Position numbers and translations under genes: made by a program. DNA of 64,000 nucleotides from Typhlomys cinereus (taxonomy: Eukaryota > Chordata > Mammalia > Rodentia > Platacanthomyidae). The notes beneath the pieces were generated by a model that made no database searches, was not told the DNA's origin, and saw only the letters and a list, made by a program, of their open reading frames with translations. The DNA is taken from NCBI GenBank assembly GCA_023101885.1, contig JALPQD010000240.1:620001-684000 (forward strand), written 5' to 3'. Shown here piece by piece: positions 24,830 through 38,241 of the stretch. Each line of letters begins with the position of its first letter. The first letter of the stretch is position 1.

Positions 24830-25230
24830 ATGCATTATATGTGTATATTATGTATATATATAATTTAAATTCATATTCTACTTGTCAAAGAAAACATGAT
24901 ATTCCCTGTCTGAGTCTGGTTGTTCACTTAACATGATGATCTCCAGTTCTGTCCATTTTCTGCAGAAGACTAATTCATTCTTCACAGCTTGATGAGACTC
25001 CTTTTTGCATCCACACCACACTGTCCTTCTCTTCTCATGTGATGTGGGCATCTAGGCTGATTTCCTAGTTTGTCTGCTGTGGATCGTGCTGTAAGCATGG
25101 AAGTGCAATCGGTGTGAAATGCTAACTTGGAGCCCTTACAGTGGTATAGATGGATCATACGATACTTTTTTTTTTTTTTAGAGTTTTGATGAACTTCTAT
25201 GCTGTTCAGCAGATTTGAAAAAACTATTTG
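24830..25230 (-). mobile_element. Old L1 fragment (antisense)
   Basis: The plus strand contains ttcacttaacatgatgatct, ccagttctgtccattttctg, aattcattcttcacagcttg and gtgggcatctaggctgattt in order. This is the typical antisense of old L1 3' sequence. It is interrupted by a poly(T) run at about 25165-25178. Strongly diverged. Confidence 0.6.
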
Positions 25231-25644
25231 CTGGATAAAAATGCCATGGGCATCAGTGTTAAATGGAGATGTCATCCTTATCTTTGCACAGGCATCTACT
25301 TTTTCTAGTGGTTGGTTGAGAGGTAGTTTACCAACAAAAGTCATTTGCCCTATTCTGTCTGTTCCTCCAGGGACCACAGTATGGAAACACCCATGAATCT
25401 ACTTGGAAACACTGAGTCACAGGCAGTGCCGGGGCAACGAGACACAGAGACACCCTTGGTAGTGGCTTTGTGGCAGGATGGCTGAAGAGAAAAGCAGAGA
25501 ACAATGGAGCGGTGTGGGGGGGGGGAGACCATCATGTCCTTGGTGTGTTCCAGAAGCCCTGTCAAGGACATGACACTCGTGAAGAGGTCCCGGCCTGTGG
25601 GAAGCAGGGAGCTTTGCACCTGCTTTTCAGTATGGCACTCAGTC

Positions 25645-25740
25645 CTCCTTAAATCCCGTGAGGAACACAGTTATCCCCACTTTCAGATTGTGAAGCAGGT
25701 GGGGGGAGGTAAATGGCTTAGGTGTGGAGCACAGAACTGA
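25645..25740 (-). mobile_element. MIR-like fragment (antisense)
   Basis: Reads gttatccccactttcagatt, gtgaagca, gtaaatggctta, cacagaactgag: the MIR antisense order, with several changes. Confidence 0.45.
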
Positions 25741-27034
25741 GTACTTAACACGACTGTCCTAGTCCAAGGAGAGTAGCCATCACCTGCCCAGATTGGACCT
25801 GCCGGTAAAGTGCTCCAGTGCACCTGAGAGATGCCAGTGGGACGCAGACTGGCAAGCAGTACTGGCCCCTCAGAGATGTCCACTTGGGTATGGTATGCAT
25901 TGGGGCTCCTTCTGGTCCAGAAAACTCAGCGAAGGCGCTGAACCTCTGAGAGTCGGTGTCTGTCGGTGACCTTGGGGTGTCCCGGAAAACCTTTATTTGA
26001 AGGCATTTTTTTTTAAAATCAGAAACCTGCCTTCATTTAAAATGATATCCGCCAACTCTCCCTTCCAAGCCGCGCCTCAGGAGTTTAAGGAAGGCTGTGA
26101 AGTAACCGACAGGAAACAAAATGCACAGTTTGCCTTTGTGTTCTTTCTTTTCCTTTTTAGTTGGAGAATTCAGGCTTTTGCAGCTCCCTCTGGTAACAAA
26201 ACATCTAAACACGTTCAAAACAGAGTTGTTATCGTTCACTTTACCCTTGAGCAATGCAAAGAAAACACTGTGAACTGGCAGACTGCCTATGCGCACGCGC
26301 CTTCCTTCGAGCTCTGCTTCTGGGTGCTTTCTGCGTTGTGTTTTGGGGTCTGTCTCTAGGAAGCATGTGGTCCAACTTCTCTTTTAATTCCATCCCAGTC
26401 CTACCCTTTGCATTCTTAAATAAGCACTGGTGAGTAACTGCAGAACCAGAACTTGATGCTGGCTTCACAGACATGACGGTCCTTGGGTGCTAAGGGTCTG
26501 GAGATATGCACTTTACAGACCAGAGTCACTGAGGCAAACAGGGTGTGGCACAAGGACCACTACTGGCCACTGCCCACCCATGTCAGGTATCAGTAATCTT
26601 CCCTGCCATTTCTGTTTGTTACATTGTACGTGATCTCTGGAATCGTAGCCACAATCTTTGCTCTAACATCAGGGCAGGGACACAGAAGCAGCTAGTCCTG
26701 GTGCATCCACACTCAGAAAGCAGAAAGGGATGAGTGTGTGCTTGGCTCGTTTCCTCCATTCCGTCCAGCTCAGGATCCTCGTGCAGCGGACAGGCCCATC
26801 AGTGGGGGATGGGACTCCGTTACAGCTGTGCTGCGGCCCATCTCCTTACCTCCTGTCCAGCTGGTGGTCAGCCTGTCCTTACACTGATCCTCGCACTAGG
26901 TGCTGCTCATATCTCAGTCTCCAGATTGAGAAACAACAGGGCACGTACTTCTGGTTCCTACTGAGACTTTGACTCCTCTCACAATGGAGCAGACAACGTG
27001 AGGCAAGCCTGGGGCACAAGCTGCGAAGGACCGG
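25741..27034. other. Unique non-coding sequence
   Basis: No repeat recognised. At about 26130-26160 a pyrimidine tract ending ttcctttttag precedes relatively CpG-containing sequence (26160-26320), which could mimic a splice acceptor. I see no matching donor or conserved protein frame and do not call an exon. Confidence 0.35.
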
Positions 27035-27108
27035 CAGCTGTGAGGCATCTGGCCTTGGTCAGCTGTGAGGCATCTGGCCTTGGTCAGCTGTGAGGCATCT
27101 GGCCTCGG
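27035..27108. repeat. Three-copy 25-bp minisatellite
   Basis: The 25-bp unit starting cagctgtgaggcatctggcc is repeated three times in direct tandem (27035-27059, 27060-27084, 27085-27108). The first two units are identical and the third differs only near its end. Confidence 0.95.
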
Positions 27109-28033
27109 GTTCTCCTCCCAGGGAAGCACAGTGACCAGTCTCCAGGGACAGTGAGGTGAGCCCCACTCTAAACAGTCTGAGGGGCGGCTTGTTGACCCCA
27201 CCTCAGAGATTCACTTCGGGCCAGGAAAGAAGCTGGTCTCTCGTGGAGGGAGGCAGCTCACTTCTTCGCAGATTCCTTTTTCTGTAACCATGGACTGGAC
27301 TGGCCGATCCCAGCAGGGCCAAAGCAATTCTGTCACAAAGACCCTATTTCTAAGTTCCAAGATGCAGTTTCTCAGAATGTTCAAAAGTAAGGGGCACCTT
27401 AGAGGCACCTCATTAGTTTTTAACAACAAATGCTCAAATCTGGGCCTAGTGATTTGGTGATTAGAAATCTAACTTCGAGTAGAGTAAGAGGGGCAGATAG
27501 GCAGATGCCCGAAGGAAAAACAGTTCTATGAATGTTCCCAGAGTTTATTTTCCCCCAGGGCTTTAAATAACTGATTATTGACACAATTTCTGTCTATGGA
27601 TGGTTTACGTCAATGGGCACAATGTATTGGAAGTGGCCACTTTGTCCATATTTGGCCATGGGAACTGAATCAGAGGGACTTGTCCAGAACACCTAAGGAC
27701 ATAGGCATGTGTCAGACTCTGGAAGACACAGCTAGAATGAAATCAAAGCTTCCTTAGCATAATGAGCCCTCACACCTCCCAAACAAGACTTTCATCAGTT
27801 TAACTAAGGTAAGCATCATTTTGCATTTGCAAGTGATACGGCCTGGGGACAGGGCATGAAGCAGAGGGTTGAGAAGTTAATATCAGCTAATATAACGGGC
27901 CACACAGGAGATTTAGGATGAATCGATAGAAGGCTTGCCTGACTGCTTTGTGAAACCTCATTAAGAAGACATTTAAGAAAGTATCCAAATACTAAGAAGG
28001 AGCCAGCAAGGGAGGATCAGAGGAGCTCTCTGG
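27109..28033. other. Unique non-coding sequence
   Basis: No repeat or gene recognised. Confidence 0.4.
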
Positions 28034-28085
28034 GCAGTGGGGGGCACTGGGAGGCACTGGGGGGCACTGGGAGGCCCTGGGAGCA
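28034..28085. repeat. Short G-rich tandem repeat
   Basis: Alternating ggggcactgg and gaggcactgg units, period about 9-10 bases, repeated about five times. Low copy and short. Confidence 0.8.
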
Positions 28086-29372
28086 GTCTCAGATTGGAGC
28101 TGGCTGGTCTTGTTCAAGGGTCATTGCCTCCTCCGGCAAAGAACGTGTGTATGGAACTTAAGTAGACACCATGGGGTAGGAAGCTGGAGGATCGGGAAGT
28201 TGTTCTTGATAACCCTGACTACTTCCTTGTTGAAGAAAAGTCTCGTCTCTCTCAGAACTCAGGGCTTATGAAAGGTGCTTTACAGAGATCTGAGGTTTTC
28301 GGCTGGGTCCAGAGCTTCTCTGCTGTGCTGTTTGTATATGGAACAGGGCACTTGTCTTCAGATGTGCTTTTCAGATTGCTTTCAGAAGGATAAAGTCCAG
28401 AAGTACTGCAATCCTGGTGCTAGTAGCTGTGAGAGGAAAGAGGCTGTGCCTTTGACAAAGCAGAGTCCTCCGTGAAATGAAAAGCAGCTATAGAAGTAAT
28501 GGTCAATAGAAATTACATTTGTTTTTAACTCAATAAGAGAGCCCGAGTTCCAGCCGGAAGTCTACTTTTGATAGCAAATGTGGCCACCATCATGACATGT
28601 GGCACGAAACCATGGATGGGGTTTCGTGTCACTGCGGCTGCCTTGTCTGTGCAAAAGTATGTTCCCAGAGGCCAGAGACAAGGATCTTTCAGAGAAGAGA
28701 AGAGGAAGGGAAGGGTGAATGGAAATGCCTGGAAAGGGACAGTGTGGTGTACCTGTGGTCTGTCAGCGGCCACGGGCACAGGCCTTTTCTCTCAGTGTTG
28801 CCGCTCTGCCCACTGAAGCCCCACCGCGAGATGCTGGTCTCCAGGAAGGTCAGTGAACTCTGCGGCTTTTTCTTCGAGTGCTTCTGGTTCTTTACCACCA
28901 TCATACTTTCTTTGAAAATCCCCTTAGTGTGCAAGCAATGGTCACTTTGTGGTACAAAGCAATCTGTAGAAAACGCTTTCACATGTTTTGAGAAGACATG
29001 CGATAACTGGCTCGCTTGCCCAAATCTCAGTCTCAGGGAGAACGCATCTTTCACTGAAATCTTCTGGAGACTTCTTCGAAATAGTTCAAAGTTTCCCTTG
29101 TTTTTCTTACATTTCTATCTGACTTTATTGGACTAAAAACGCTATCAATACAGAATGTGTTCCATTTGTTTTCAGTCATTTCTAATTAAGCTCTGGTGAG
29201 TAATGGCTGATTGATTAGTTGCTTGTTTCTTTCCTATTCTGTCCAGGGGAAGCTGAGGCTGTGGTCAGTTCATATGATGTTAGTAAAAAGAAATTAATTT
29301 ATTAAATAAAAAATCAGTGGTCAAAAGGTTAGAGACACTGTTAAAACAATGGTAAGCAGTTTTCTTTTAAAA
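28086..29372. other. Unique sequence; long chance frame
   Basis: A 179-codon plus-strand frame covers 28597-29136. It shows no domain I recognise, lacks a repeat explanation, and a 121-codon frame runs antisense to it, which is what chance frames in GC-moderate DNA look like. About 29130-29220 is repeat-free with ATTA words (ctaattaagctctgg, gattgattagttgc) and could be part of a conserved element. Confidence 0.35.
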
Positions 29373-29595
29373 TATTTTGTGTATTTCTGAGAGAGAGAGA
29401 GAAAAAGAGAGAGAGAGAGAGAAAGAGCAGGAGCAGGCACATTATGGCACATATATGACGATTACAAGGCGGTTTTTAGAAGTCAGTTTTCTTTTTCTCC
29501 CATGTGGATGGAGTTTGGAATTGAACTCAGGCCACCAGGTTTTCACACAGGTACCTCCTCCTGCTAAGAAATCCCCCACACCTGCTTTATGTTTT
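29373..29595 (-). mobile_element. B2-like SINE with (GA)n near its 3' end
   Basis: The plus strand starts with (GA)n (29388-29427), then acattatggcacatatatga, cccatgtggatggagtttgg, aattgaactcagg (B-box complement) and the ctcctgctaag head region. The same layout occurs at 38345-38542 and 40265-40525. An older copy in antisense orientation. Confidence 0.6.
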
Positions 29596-32083
29596 CTAAA
29601 TGCTGAATTTCTGAGAGATTTTAATCGTGCTAGAAAGCACGGAGAATTTCCACTTTAGATAGAGGGTGTGGTTTTTCTGTACTCTTGAATACAAGGCCCT
29701 GCTGGTCAGAGGCTCTTAAGGGACTGATATTCCAAATAACACACACTGGTACATACAGTGTCAGGACACAGCACAGGATGCCCCATGTAGAAAGGACAGT
29801 CGGCACAAACACACAGACCAGACTCCATCTGCTGGAAGCTAAGACGCCAAGCTCTCTCTGGTTTTAGTTTTGTAATTATTTTATGCAACACTCTGCTCCA
29901 GCTACACACTATTTTATTTATTAAGCTGTCAGCTTAATGTTGATGAAATGCCACTTCTCAGATTGTTCTTCTAGTCAAATGACTTGGAGTTTTTGAAAGG
30001 TCTTCTTTCAATGTAACCATACTATGTCAGTTAAGAAGTGGGGTCTCCCCTACAGTCAATAAGGGAGTCACTGTTGCAAACACAAATATGTAACAAGATG
30101 TATGTGACTTCCAGTGTCAGACTATAAAAGAGAGGATACACTCCCTCCCCCTCCCCCTTTCCTTTCTCTTCCTTTTCTCTCTTTCAGCACTACTGAGAGA
30201 AAACCCCTCAGTCCTCCGGTGAGGCTCTGGTAGAGAGGATCTGAGACGTCCCATCAGGCTACGCCTTAGCTTGCAGGTCTTCCAGGTGAGCCCCCACACT
30301 GCAGAGACAAGCTGCCCTTGCTGGCTTCTGTCTGAAACTCCTGCCCACAGAAGACACGAGTGTATTTGATGTGTATTTAATAGCAATAAATTCTGAAATG
30401 ATTTGTAACACAGCCATCTTGGTCTGAACAAAAGGCTAAGCCTTAGATCATTAATCTAACATTGGAGGGTCCTCTCCACATGATACCAGGCTACTTTTCT
30501 ATTCTCTATTTCTTTGTAGGCTCATTGCTGAACTAGAGCTATCTTCATTTTCATGCTTTAACAGTAGCATACTTTCCTTCTTACACAGTTTCATCCATTT
30601 ATAAAATATTTGAATAGTTCTTTCAAATTTATTTTTCCATATTTCACATAGTGTTTATGATATTCAAGTGATCAATAAATATCTGAGACAAATCAGTAAA
30701 TAAATCCATCAAGCTATTCTGGTGTATAGCAGCCCCTTTCCTATACGTCCATGCATAGTTAAATCCTGTTCATCAAATCCAAAAGAAAGAGCAAATTTAA
30801 ATGATACTATTTGCTGAAGGACTTTCTACTTACCTCATACTAAACAATTCTCTCTTGCCTCGAATGCTAGTGTAATACATCTTGTACTTGCTCTCTCCAG
30901 CTAGTTCTCAAAGTTGTCTGCATTTGTGCTTTATCCTCTTCTTTTCTTTCAGTTTTTACTTCTTATTCTTTAGCTCTCTGAAGGACCTGTGGAGACCCTC
31001 TGAATGTTCTGCTCCATTCATTTCCACTGTGAGCACTGTGCATGAGGTGAGGGGGTAGCACGCTTCTGAGAAGAGCTGTACGATGCAGCAATGTTAGCTC
31101 TGAGGAGATATCTATCTCTAGGGCTCTGTGGAACCAGAGAGCAGATCTGGTGAGGAGTGCAATAAACACAGGATTCTACTACAGCTCTTCAAGTCTGTTT
31201 TCATGTATAGGACTACTTGATACAATTTCATACATTTCATAAAGTTCTGAGTTCCGTAGGAGCATGACCAAGGAAATGAGAGATTCAGAAATCCCAAGAT
31301 ACTCCTAAGGTTCTAGGGCAGACCAGAGATATCTAAGAAGAAAAGGTGCTGGTTTTCACTTAACTACAGTCAGATTCACGTGTCAGGTGCTTGAAGGAAT
31401 CCTGCTAACACCTGGTGACTGACCTACAGTGAATGGACAGCCAGACTTAATGTGAATGGGCTGGAGGATTTTTAGCAGTAGAGACTGCCCTCAATGGGTT
31501 CTCTTATTGGCTAACATGTTGTCTGTCACTGTAATTTCCTGGAGCCAAGTAAGTAGACTTTGTTTAAAATGATGCGTTAAATAAAAGGCTGAACTTAATA
31601 AATTTGTTTCAAATTTTTAACTTTTGAGCTTTGTAGTCTAATGTGAATCAGGAAGAAGAAAAACACTGTATGTATTCCAAGCAGAAGGAACTAAATGCAG
31701 GGAATTGAGTGTACCTAGGAATCCTGTAACCTAGAAAGGTTATAGGAGAATGGGGCAGATGGAGGATGGGAGAAACACTGGGGAGATGGAGGACCAGCGG
31801 GGCACCAGGCAGATAGAGGACGAGGAGGAGAACAGAAGAAAGCAGCTGTAAGTGCCTGGAGAGAGGCTTCAGGGAGCTGCATAATCTGTGGGCATGTCTG
31901 CGTGCTTGCAGGAACAACTGCCTAATCCATGCCAGGAGCAGCCATTGGAAACTGAGGGTAGACCCAGAGTCATGGTGAGACCATTGTCCTTTTCTTCGCT
32001 CTCTGATTTCCTTGACAAGGTGAATTGTACCATTTTCACATTATTCTCTCCATCTGACAACTCACTTCTATTTCCTTCCCAGC
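29596..32083. other. Unique non-coding sequence
   Basis: No repeat or exon recognised over this stretch. A purine-rich segment with loosely repeated ggagatggagga-type words lies at 31740-31830. Confidence 0.4.
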
Positions 32084-32098
32084 ACACACACACATACA

Positions 32099-32148
<50 letters not shown>
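32084..32148. repeat. (CA)n microsatellite
   Basis: About 30 CA units with a few TA interruptions at the 5' end. Preceding sequence does not resolve into a clear SINE. Confidence 0.95.
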
Positions 32149-32149
<1 letters not shown>

Positions 32150-35011
32150 GTTCTATTTTTTAAGCTCTAGATGCTAAATATAAATTTGATAATCACATAT
32201 TTTTCTTTGCCGAACTGTGCTAATATCAATACCTATCTCAGTGTCTTGTATGTACATGACGATTAATAATGAATAAATAAGTGCAGAAACATGTGAGTGC
32301 ATGATTTGATAGTTCATTCTTGCTGAGTGAAAGTTAAGAACATCTTGGGACTCAGTGTCAGTTGTCTGCTGTTTATTGAGCTCTTGAAATGCTGAATTCA
32401 CTGTTGGGCTTATCACAGGCATCATTTAATTATTAGAAAAATGGCAATCATTTTCTCTGACTGCTCTGTTGGAGAAGTACGTCTATCTGCGCTCGAACAT
32501 TAATATGTCCCTGAGGCTATTTTGCCTTGGCTTGCAACCCTGAGATCCTAGGCTCTCCCCACAGGCTCCCATCTTCCTTAGGAGCTCTCCCATGGGAGAA
32601 GCCCTCTAACAGTGCGGCTTTCCTTTGCTGGTTCACCTGGAACCCTTTCCTCTAGCCTGGGAATAAAAGTCCAACTGGAGAGAGTTGAGTTTGCTATTGG
32701 GAATTTCGACCACTTGACTCTAAAACAATGATGACAGCAACACCTAGAAAAATAGATGAGGATGTGAGCTCTGAGAATCTCTTCTACGAGGTCCCTGGAA
32801 AGCTACCTAAGGAAGCAGGAAACAAAACCAGTCAGTTCTCTCCAAAGGGCCATGCTTGGCATTATGCCATGCTTGCTGCTTATTTATATATATTTTAACT
32901 CTTTTCATTTTTAGAAGTCACCCTTCACCCTTAGTTGTATCCCCAAGTCAGTTTGTGCGGAGGCCAAGTTTGTTGGAGAGGTGCCATCTGGTGCCATCCC
33001 CTCAGCTTCAGGTTGTAGAAGAGGGTAGACATACAATAAAGGAAAAAAGAAACCACCGCTGCTTATGAGCTATTGTTGTTATTCATCCCTTAGCCAGAGA
33101 AGTGTCCCAGTCAAGGACTTTAGTGCCTAGGACTCCTAATCTCTGCCAGCTGGAGGAAACAGGAACCTGAAGGGATATATTTTTGCAGTGTTTACAGTGC
33201 ATGGAAGTTTCCTTAAATATATAATCAGAGGTAATTAAACTACGTGGTGTAGGAAGGGGTATAAACACTATTGACATGCTAGTCTCGGAATAGGCTCCGT
33301 CTGAGTTGATTTGCCTTTGACAGTTCCTGATTTTCGATATTTTTGATATTTTGGGAAGCAGATGTGATGAGGTTAAAGAAGTTTAAGCTTGAGAATAACA
33401 TCTCTTGGTTCCAAAATAACTTTACCTGTTAATTTCTTCTTACCTTCTTCCCCTGCAGAGATGCTTCTGCCTGCAGAGGGGTATTGCCAAGGCAGGGCCA
33501 GTAAGGTGGGTGAATCAAGACGACAGGGTCTGCTTAACCACCACACTAGTGAGCTTGAATTAAAGGCACTGAACGTCTGCCACAAGGACCGATGGAGTTC
33601 ACTATAGCTTGAATTTCTTACATTTACCCTTCCAGTCTTGAGACAGACCTGATAAAAAATATTTTGTTACACCTGTAATAAATCTATTAATGGGCAGTAT
33701 TGTGTAAAAACACAAAACATGGTAGCAATATCAGAATGATGTGATTATGAGTGCTTCAAAATAGGGGCAAATGGGAGCATTAGTGGAGACATATTTGATA
33801 ACTTGGAATATGTTTGATGTGTCCTGGGCCATGCTTTCCTGTTAGACTCGATACCATCATCTGACAGAAGAGTGATTCTGAAGCTTGCTGCCTTGCTGCT
33901 GAGACCCCAGGACACACCTCAGACCTTCTTCCTATTATACAGAGAGATGTAGAAAAGGCCAACCCAATACTCATGCTGTAGAGTTAGCTGCCTGTACTTT
34001 GGGGAATGTGTGGAAGGAGAAGCAATGTTGTTCTGGAAAGACAGTGCTTTGGAGTTATTAAAGTTTGATAGCAAAGAAATGTGCCTTTTTGGTGTCTATG
34101 TTATTAAATGGGGACATAATTATTGCATGGACATTCAGCATGTACCTATTCATTGCACAGTCATTCTGTTCATACACAACTTGCCATGGTTCCATTATGG
34201 GGCCAACTCACCTGACTATACATCTTCTCATGTCCTACCCTCAGAGCTGAGAATTTGAGTGACTCCACTGGAACATAAGGCTGTCCCTCCCTCTCTCCTC
34301 TGTTCCTGGACGCTATTCACTGTTTCAATCTTTGATCGTCTTTCCCTTGGTTCCAGATGACAAATTTATCTCATGGGACCCACTCCTTTCCCCAAGCATC
34401 TTAGCTATTTCCGAAATTTTGGAATTTTCGTTACACATGACTAAAGATGTAAAGGTGAGGAAGAAAAGGTGGTTCAAGCCCTAGTGACTCCCTAAGGCCT
34501 TGCTGCAGTGGCATCTTCCTTGTCCGACTGCCCCAGTCCTTCTCTTGGTCTCTGGTGAGCAATTTCTGCCATAGGTGTCTTTAAACATAGTTTCACAGAT
34601 GGAATAGGAAGAACAGACTTGGGGGGAATAAGAAGGCTAGTATTTGAGTCCAGGTGAAGCCACTAAGGAAATCTAAGTTTCCTTTCCAAATCCTTTCCTT
34701 TCCTGTGACTGAAAGCACATGGTAGCCCCTGCTTATCATTAGTCTGAGCTTCTTGACAAAGATTCCCTTTCTCTCGGGGTCACAGCATCTTGTCAGAGCC
34801 TAGCCTGACCCCAACAAAGAGTTTACTAGACAGGAAATGACTTGGCTATGTGGATTCGGAAAAGTTTGTGTAGAGTCACAAAGCGACGAACATGATCATG
34901 GCATGGATGGGATGGCAATGACTTTTCAAGATGAGGCAACGGTGCAGTTAGCAGGCTGCCAACCATCATTCCTCACCTCTCCACCTCTTTCCCTCCTGTT
35001 TTGAACCTTCA
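32149..35011. other. Unique non-coding sequence
   Basis: No repeat or gene recognised. Includes small doublets such as gtgccatctggtgccatccc at about 32981-33000. Confidence 0.4.
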
Positions 35012-35416
35012 TGTTGCAGTTACGCATGGAAGCAATCATGATGAAACACCTTAAGGGAATGAGGGGTTTATTCTCTCTTGTGATTGTCTTGTTACAGTTC
35101 TTAGTCCAGCTTGGCAGGAGAGCAAGGGCTGAGGGAACTGACCACACCATATTCACAAAACAGTTGAGAGACAATTCTCACTCGCCCGACCAGCTTATCT
35201 GGCCAAGTATACAGGAGAATGCCAACTTCCTCAATCAACTCTCTACATTTTACTTACCTGTCCAGGGCCTGGTCCCATCCACCATGGGCTGGGCCTCCCT
35301 TCACTTAGACAATCTCCTGCAGGTTTACTCTGGGCTCAGCCCAACTAATTCTCTACAAATGTGCCCAAAGCTTGAATCCTCAATGGTTGAGCTGACACCT
35401 GTTTGTAACTATGACA
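35012..35416 (-). mobile_element. Solo MT-like MaLR LTR (antisense) with TSD
   Basis: On the minus strand the element starts TGTCATAGTTACAAACAGG and ends GCGTAACTGCAACA, the same termini as the solo LTR at 2298-2722. It is 405 bp long. The flanking pentamers are cttca (35007-35011) and gttca (35417-35421), four of five identical, as expected for an old 5-bp duplication. The TTTATT at 35067-35072 is the complement of its AATAAA signal. Frames through it (for example 35011-35439) are not genes. Confidence 0.85.
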
Positions 35417-35689
35417 GTTCAGATCCTATGTTACTGTAGTAATGAGCTCTTGAGTTATTTTTGCCTGGATTTGGCTAAGAATGTAAGAGAGGTGAAGAGG
35501 TGAGCTTGAGGCACACTAGCTTTTACCTAGTTTAGGATAGTTTTAATATTGTATAAAATCCTGGCAATTTGTTTATAACTGTTAACAACTCTAGGCTTCA
35601 TTTGAATTTCACTGTTTCCCACTGATGTCTAGCATTGTGATGCAGGACCCTGCCCAGGACAGCATACAACAGTTAGTCATTGTAGTACA

Positions 35690-35860
35690 TTTGATTTGCT
35701 ACAACCAAATGACTTCGGCTCAGTATTAATAACTAAAGGGAATTGACATTTACTGATCACAGTTCTGGAGACCGAGAATTCAAAAATACAGATGCTGACG
35801 GATTCGGTTTTTGATGGGGGCTTGCTGTCTGCTTCAAAGACAGTGCCTTCTCAGCTGGGG
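35690..35860 (-). mobile_element. MaLR-type LTR fragment (antisense)
   Basis: The sequence tttgctacaaccaaatgact, then tgatcacagttctggagacc, then gcttcaaagacagtgccttc matches the antisense order of an old MST/MLT-type MaLR LTR. It is cut off at the SINE that starts at about 35862. Confidence 0.5.
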
Positions 35861-35861
35861 A

Positions 35862-36135
35862 GGTGGCTCAGCAGACAAGACCTTTGCAGCATGAGGATCA
35901 GTTTGGATTCTTAGAAGCCCTCATAGAAACACTGAGACCCCTGCAATCCTGCCACTCAGATAGCAGAGACAGGTGACTCTTGGGGCAAGCTGGCTAAAGT
36001 AGCTGTTTCGTGTCTGGGATCACATGGGAGCCCTTATTTCAACAGATGAAATCGACAGTGGTAGAGAAAGACATTTGAAGTCAACTTCGGGCCTCTATGC
36101 TTACATATATGTGCACTTGCACACACATACATATG
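35862..36135 (+). mobile_element. Old B2/ID-like SINE
   Basis: The head gctggggaggtggctcagca is a tRNA-like A box and gatcagtttggattc resembles a B box. The body ends in an AC/AT-rich tail (cttgcacacacatacatatg). Diverged; limits approximate. Confidence 0.65.
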
Positions 36136-38241
36136 TTTAATGGTATCTTCTTGCTTTGTCATGTGGTAGGCAGCACAGGAAATCTCCTATGATATTTTGT
36201 ATGAGTTCTGTTCATGAGAGTACAGCCCTCATGTTTAAATAACATGCCCCAGCTCTTCATCCTATCCCAATGGGTATCAAGTTCTAACACGAATTTAGTA
36301 GGGGTAGAGTACCAGCCTCAGGTTCTAGCAGTCATGGTATCTCCCCAGCTTCTTCTTTGTAATACTTTCTCATCCTTTTGTCGCGAGTATGAGAAATGTT
36401 CCTGAATGCAATTGTGACACTCGTGTAATCTTATAACTCTTGCGAGTACCTGCTCTTGTTCTATGGGTCCCATACCGAGAAGACAAGTCAGGGCCTCTGC
36501 CTTGTTCCTCTGCGAGGCTGTTCATCTGGGTTATGCTGAGTCACGACTCCGAGTGGGTCAGAACTGAATGAGTTGTGACTTATGGTGAAAATAGAAAGAC
36601 TGAAAATGTTGTGATTAGTGTCTGTTCATTATAGTAATTAAAAGCACTCATCAGCACCCTGTGCAGAGCAAATGGATTCATTTGTTCCCCCTGCGGCTTT
36701 CCTTTGAAGCTAACCTACAGTTCCCCCTTAGCTGGCCCTCTCCTGTGGTGATTTTGAATAACCCTCTGAACTCAGGCTCCCATTAAGGCTTTGCTCACTG
36801 GTTGACTTTCGGGGGCTTACCTTGTTGTATGTTATTGCTTTAAAAGCAATATTCCTTCTTGCAAAGCTTTTAAGCATTGCTTTGTGAAAGGTATTGGGAA
36901 GGTGAAAATGATGATTAAATCTTATCTCCACTGGAATTTTATGGTTGCAGAGCACTGTTCCTGAGAACTGAGCTTTAAAATTGTTGTGGGCCACAATTCC
37001 TCTTGTGTGTCACTGTACTGAAAGCACTAAAACCAGCTTTGTTGTCCAATTATTTTTATACTGGCATCCGGATGACTCTCAATCTAGGCTGCTGTTGCTT
37101 GCGCTCATTTTTCTCACCCATAAACAACAAATGGAAAGGCAAGATGCCAACTGCCATGCGCTTCGGTGATCATCACCCTGGATGACCAACTCGAAGGCAG
37201 CCGAAGTCGAAATAGCAATGCTCCTCTTCCCAAGGACTCTAACCCACAGCAGCACACTTCACGGTCTGCAGGCAGTTGAAGGGCGAAGAGTGATCTAGTT
37301 TTTGATAGTGCAAGTCTTGGGTGGCAGGGGACCTTCAGGGTTTTGGGTCCATTTCCTTTACAGCTCTCATGGAACACTGACAACATGTCACAGATTGGGT
37401 TCATTTCTTGTCTTATGGAGAGATGAGAATTGGTTCCTGAAAATCAAGACAGGAGAGACTAGACACAAACAAGTGTGTCTCCACCTTGCCTGTGCTGTGA
37501 GGACCCAAAGTGAGAAGACATGTAGCCCTGGGATGTAGAAAGTGGTAAGGAATAACACCCCGCGCTGACTGTTTTGGTGGGAACAAGCACAGACCCCTTC
37601 AAAGTTAAGAACTTCCAAAGTGGTTACTGCTTTAAAAGTAATAATCTACATTACTAAGACTCTTCATGGTCGTGTGACAGGTTTCATAGAAATGGATGGT
37701 TACAAGAACTTATTTATAGATTTTTTTTTTAAATTCAAAACTTCCATGGACGAAGCCTCCCTGTGTCCCTCTGTGGTATCTGGTCCTTGAGGTTATGAGG
37801 ACAGGCATACGTATGTCAGCAAATGAACTCTTAGCACACTGGACATACACATCACTTTTTTGAGGTCTCCTCACTGGCTGCATCCTTATATTTTCATGTT
37901 GAGTTTATATTTCTGCAGGGTGGTGAAAGTGAGACTGAGTCTCATGTTGACAGATCCTGAGCCCCTTTGTACATCTAGAAATCACCGGCGAGTGCTCTGG
38001 CTGAACCCCAGGTCTGTTTGCACACCCCTTAGCCATTAACCAAGACAGAACGTAGTGGTTAGGGACTCTGTAAGAAAAATGAAGTATTCAAAATAAAACG
38101 TTTTCATTTTAGAGATTTAGAAAAATGGTTTGGAATGACAGGGATATTGGCATATTGCTGAGTATTGAATTGTGCATCAAATTTGAATGTAAATTTGAAT
38201 ATAAAATCCAGGGCATTTACCTGTTTTCTATATATCCACTT
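36136..38241. other. Unique non-coding sequence
   Basis: No repeat or gene recognised. A T-run lies at about 37722-37732. Confidence 0.4.

Noticed and set aside
26130..26360. Splice-acceptor-like tract followed by CpG-containing frame
   Set aside because: No donor site, no partner exons and no domain in the frame; overlapping antisense frame of similar length.
27035..27108. CRISPR-like array
   Set aside because: Units are directly adjacent without spacers; the context is mammalian, so it is a minisatellite.
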